From NCBI GenBank assembly GCA_023515795.1, contig JALGPX010000016.1:65981-108840 (forward strand): a DNA stretch of 42,860 nucleotides, written 5' to 3'. Below are positions 40,203 through 42,860 of this stretch, in pieces; the stretch's first letter is position 1, and the number at the start of each line of letters is the position of its first letter. This stretch comes from Amoeboaphelidium occidentale (taxonomy: Eukaryota; Aphelidiomycota; Aphelidea). Below the pieces are notes generated by a model. The model was given only the letters and a program-made list of their open reading frames with translations. It searched no databases and had not been told where the DNA came from. The position numbers and the translations under genes are program-made.

Positions 40203-41513
40203 ATGAAATTCTTAGCTTTACTTGCATCCGTTGCTGTTATCACATTTGCTGTTCCTTTCGAAGTTAACTTGGCACGTTATACTCAACCAGAAGGAGCTGA
40301 ATTGATCCCTGATGAGTACATTGTCACTTTGAAAAAGCCAAACACGTTTCATGGCCATGATTATTCTCAGTACGTAAGAAAACATATCGAAGAGGTCTTG
40401 GGTGATAACTTAATCTCTCGTGGCAGTTTAATGCATACATATCAGTTGGGTTATGCTGCAGTCTTAACAAAACATCAATTGGCAAAGTTAAGACAAAACC
40501 AAGATGTTGATTTAATTGAACAGAACTCGGTCGTCACTGTTAACGACGTCCAAGAAAATCCTTCTAGTTGGGGTTTGAAGAGAATTGATCAAAGGGAATT
40601 GCCTTTGAATAATTCTTATGAATACTCTTCATCAGCTGGTGAAGGTGTCGATGTTTATGTCGTCGATACTGGTGTATTCTGTGATCATGTTGATTTTGAA
40701 GGAAGATGTGTATGGGGAGCAACGATCCCAAAGAATGATCCAGATGAAGATGGCAACGGACACGGAACTCACGTGAGCTCCACAATCGCAGGAAAGAAAT
40801 ATGGTGTCTGCAAAAAATGCAAAGTCATTGCAGTTAAAGTCTTGCGCTCAAGCGGATATGGCTCAATGGCTGATGTTTTGAAAGGTGTTGAATGGGTAGC
40901 TGAAGACCATTTGATGAAATCAAAGAAAAACAAGAATGTTCGTTCTGTTGCCAATATGTCTTTGGGTGGCTCGAAGAGTCCTACTCTAGACCGTGTAGTC
41001 GATAATGCCGTCAAGAGTGGTGTTTTGTTTGCTGTAGCTGCTGGAAACTCAAATGTTGACGCTTGTAAGTCTTCTCCTGCCGCTTCCAAATCAGCTGTGA
41101 CTGTCGGTGCTTCCACTAAAGACGATGAAAGAGCTTACTTCTCAAACTACGGAAAATGTGTTGACTTGTTCGCTCCTGGACATATGATTACTGGCGCATG
41201 GATCGGTTCTAAGACTGCTGAAAAGACTATTTCTGGCACTTCTATGGCATCTCCTCATGTTGCTGCTGTTTTGGCATTGTTGGCACACGATCATCCAGAC
41301 ATGAGTCCTGAAGAATTGAAGTCTCATTTATTGTCTGTAGCAACAAAAAATGCATTATCTGATATTGGTGAAGACTCTCCAAACTTGCTATTGTATTCTG
41401 ATCCTAAAGGACACAGCGCATCTGATGATCAGGCAGTTATGGATTATGGATGGGGCAATGAATTTTCGTTCGATTCGGACAATTTGAGACACGAACAAAT
41501 GGTCATGTTCTAA
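40203..41513 (+). CDS. secreted subtilisin-like serine protease (proteinase K type)
   Basis: The frame is open upstream, but ATG 40203 gives a signal peptide (KFLALLASVAVITFA) and 436 aa. Seen: signal peptide, an I9-type inhibitor propeptide (EYIVTLKKP...), then a S8 domain with catalytic Asp155 (VVDTGV), His187 (GNGHGTHVSST), oxyanion Asn282 (AAGN) and Ser347 (SGTSMASPH). Extra Cys residues near the His loop (VCKKCK) suggest disulfides. A 65-residue tail follows the catalytic domain. Reaction: hydrolysis of proteins outside the cell or in the vacuole. No introns. It faces its paralogue tail-to-tail, 70 bp apart. Confidence 0.96.
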   Translation: MKFLALLASVAVITFAVPFEVNLARYTQPEGAELIPDEYIVTLKKPNTFHGHDYSQYVRKHIEEVLGDNLISRGSLMHTYQLGYAAVLTKHQLAKLRQNQDVDLIEQNSVVTVNDVQENPSSWGLKRIDQRELPLNNSYEYSSSAGEGVDVYVVDTGVFCDHVDFEGRCVWGATIPKNDPDEDGNGHGTHVSSTIAGKKYGVCKKCKVIAVKVLRSSGYGSMADVLKGVEWVAEDHLMKSKKNKNVRSVANMSLGGSKSPTLDRVVDNAVKSGVLFAVAAGNSNVDACKSSPAASKSAVTVGASTKDDERAYFSNYGKCVDLFAPGHMITGAWIGSKTAEKTISGTSMASPHVAAVLALLAHDHPDMSPEELKSHLLSVATKNALSDIGEDSPNLLLYSDPKGHSASDDQAVMDYGWGNEFSFDSDNLRHEQMVMF

Positions 41514-41583
41514 GCGTATTTGAATAATAAACTATTGTTTCATGATTTGAAAAAATTACGGCCTTTTATTACAAGTTACTCAC

Positions 41584-42786
41584 TTAAAAGTAATACTCAA
41601 CATCCTTCTGGAAAACAACCTTGTCTTGTTTCAACTCTTCACTTCCTTGGTAGTTGTTGAACAACAAGAAGTTTGGAGTATCCTTCTGAATCTTCTTGAT
41701 GTAGTTCTGAGTTGAAGACTTCTGTAAAGCAGTCTTGATATCAGCTGGACCCAAAGTCTGATCCTGGCTCAACAACAAAGCTGCGACACCAGCAACATGA
41801 GGTGATGCCATACTGGTTCCACTGATGGTCTTCAGAGCAGACTCTCTGCCGATCCAAGCACCAGTGATTTGATGACCAGGAGCAATGATATCAACGCACT
41901 TTCCGTAATTGGAGAAGTAAGCCAAAGAATCAAACTTGTCAGATGCAGCAACAGTGATAGCATCAGGAACATTAGCAGGAGAGTATGAGCAAGCATCTGC
42001 AGCAGAGTTTCCAGCTGCAACAGCCATGATCAAACCATTCTTGATTGCCTTTGCAACAGCATTATCCAAAGCAGCAGACTTTCCTCCACCCAAAGACATG
42101 TTTGCAACACTCTTCTTTCCAGACTTCTTTGCATTAGATGCTGCCCAGTCAATACCCTTGATGACATCAGCAAGAGTACCAGAACCATAAGCATTCAAAA
42201 CCTTGACACCAATAATTGTAGCCTTCTTTGCAACACCATATAATTTACCAGCAATTGTAGAGCTAACATGAGTACCATGACCATTACCGTCAACATCGCC
42301 TTCTCTTGCAACAGCATTGAAACCAAACTTGGCTCTGCCTTCAAAGTCTTCATGATCAACATAGACACCAGTGTCAATCACATAAACATCAACATTCCCA
42401 CCAGCTGCAGCAGGATACTTGTAAGTCTCAGTTGACTCGAAGTCGCGTTGCCATAATCTTGCCAAACCCCATGAAGGAACGTCTTCCTGTGTCTCACGGA
42501 TAGAGTAAACCTTGTTTTGTTCAATGATCTCAACCTCAGGCATTGATCTGACATGCGCCAAAGCTTTTTCATTCAATTCAGCAGCGAAACCATAAGTGTA
42601 CTCATGAATGAGTTTAGCTGAAGCAAAAGAATCGTCTTGAAACAAAGAGCCAACAATTTGAGTAGTTTCAGCACAAGCACCTTCCTTGAATATCACAACA
42701 TATTCTTCAGGGCCAACCAACTGATCCTTCAACGGAGCAGCAAAAACAGTCAGAGAAGCTAACGCAGACAAAAGAATAGATTTCAT
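41584..42786 (-). CDS. secreted subtilisin-like serine protease, paralogue
   Basis: ATG at 42784-42786, 400 aa, no intron. Seen: signal peptide (about 1-16), I9 propeptide (EEYVVIFKEG), catalytic Asp138 (VIDTGV), His170 (GNGHGTHVSST), Asn260 (AAGN) and Ser325 (SGTSMASPH), then a short tail ending VEYYF. It shares order and most catalytic-domain motifs with the protein at 40203 (HVSSTIAGK.YGV, SVANMSLGG.KS, YFSNYGKCVD) but lacks the VCKKCK cysteines and has a different C-terminal tail. It is thus an older inverted duplicate rather than a fresh one. A TATA-like box lies about 40 bp upstream. Confidence 0.96.
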   Translation of the reverse strand: MKSILLSALASLTVFAAPLKDQLVGPEEYVVIFKEGACAETTQIVGSLFQDDSFASAKLIHEYTYGFAAELNEKALAHVRSMPEVEIIEQNKVYSIRETQEDVPSWGLARLWQRDFESTETYKYPAAAGGNVDVYVIDTGVYVDHEDFEGRAKFGFNAVAREGDVDGNGHGTHVSSTIAGKLYGVAKKATIIGVKVLNAYGSGTLADVIKGIDWAASNAKKSGKKSVANMSLGGGKSAALDNAVAKAIKNGLIMAVAAGNSAADACSYSPANVPDAITVAASDKFDSLAYFSNYGKCVDIIAPGHQITGAWIGRESALKTISGTSMASPHVAGVAALLLSQDQTLGPADIKTALQKSSTQNYIKKIQKDTPNFLLFNNYQGSEELKQDKVVFQKDVEYYF

Positions 42787-42822
42787 TGTTGTTGAAACAA
42801 AATGTTTACGGCAGAACAGCGG

Positions 42823-42830
42823 CTTTTATA
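42823..42830 (-). promoter_or_regulatory. TATA box of the minus-strand subtilisin gene
   Basis: The minus strand reads CTATAAAAGCC here, ending about 37 bp before the ATG at 42786. That is a strong TATA-box match and leaves a very short leader. No such clear box was noticed for the other genes. Confidence 0.55.
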
Positions 42831-42860
42831 GTGGGACTTGTTTGCTGTTTTGTTGCGTGA

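Noticed and set aside
1-42860. CRISPR arrays, tRNA or rRNA genes, complete transposons
   Set aside because: No regular spaced repeats, no cloverleaf-like or rRNA-like stretch and no transposase or reverse transcriptase frame was seen by eye; a dedicated scan (tRNAscan-SE, RepeatMasker) was not possible here.

Overview
The window is nuclear DNA of a fungus. A Zn2Cys6 transcription factor with a fungal middle-homology region, an Orm-family protein, a DIL-domain class V myosin and secreted proteinase K-type subtilisins all point that way. The genes are packed tightly on both strands. I could place 23 spliceosomal introns by joining open frames: 21 are 31-46 nt and two are longer (68 and 105 nt). 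Several genes resemble families better known from animals (RAB23, BORCS5, FAM114, NAA60, ZC2HC1, a Reeler-domain membrane protein). This fits an early-diverging, gene-retaining lineage better than a yeast-like ascomycete, but I cannot place it to phylum. Most start codons were settled by choosing an in-frame ATG inside a longer open frame.

Region 1-15.2 kb: a single-pass membrane kinase-like protein with an altered DFG motif; a C2HC zinc-finger protein; a short-chain dehydrogenase; a UBX/OTU-type protein that appears to have lost both catalytic residues and has a C-terminal membrane anchor; a DDHD phospholipase; an A20/AN1 stress protein; an NAA60-like acetyltransferase; a zinc deaminase-fold protein; and four proteins I do not recognise. 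Two copies of a 226-bp segment lie here (11711 and 14239). Each carries a promoter-proximal region and the first ~45 codons of the same gene, and one copy is truncated and fused to unrelated sequence.

Region 15.6-27.95 kb: class V myosin, a small PY-motif membrane protein, mitochondrial 2-oxoglutarate dehydrogenase E1, a Reeler-like membrane protein, a FAM114 homologue and a Rab23-like GTPase with a CaaX box. The trafficking genes (myosin V, Rab23, FAM114 and, further on, a BORCS5 homologue) are neighbours in space. I see no proof that they act as one unit.

Region 28-32.8 kb: the poorest stretch. It holds an F-box gene, a truncated F-box copy, an LRR-like gene and three N gaps. Each gap is flanked by the same sequence on both sides, which is what unmerged overlapping contig ends (probably two alleles) look like.

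Region 32.8-42.86 kb: an Aro8/AADAT-type aminotransferase, a BORCS5-like protein whose start codon is a 3-nt exon and whose predicted N-terminus is a myristoylation signal, a DMT/EamA transporter, an Orm protein with a strong hairpin inside its unusually long second intron, a Zn2Cys6 regulator, and two convergent paralogous subtilisins.

The most promising leads are the hairpin-containing intron of the Orm gene, the split-ATG genes, the catalytically dead OTU and kinase-like membrane proteins, and the recent partial gene duplication that made a chimeric ORF.
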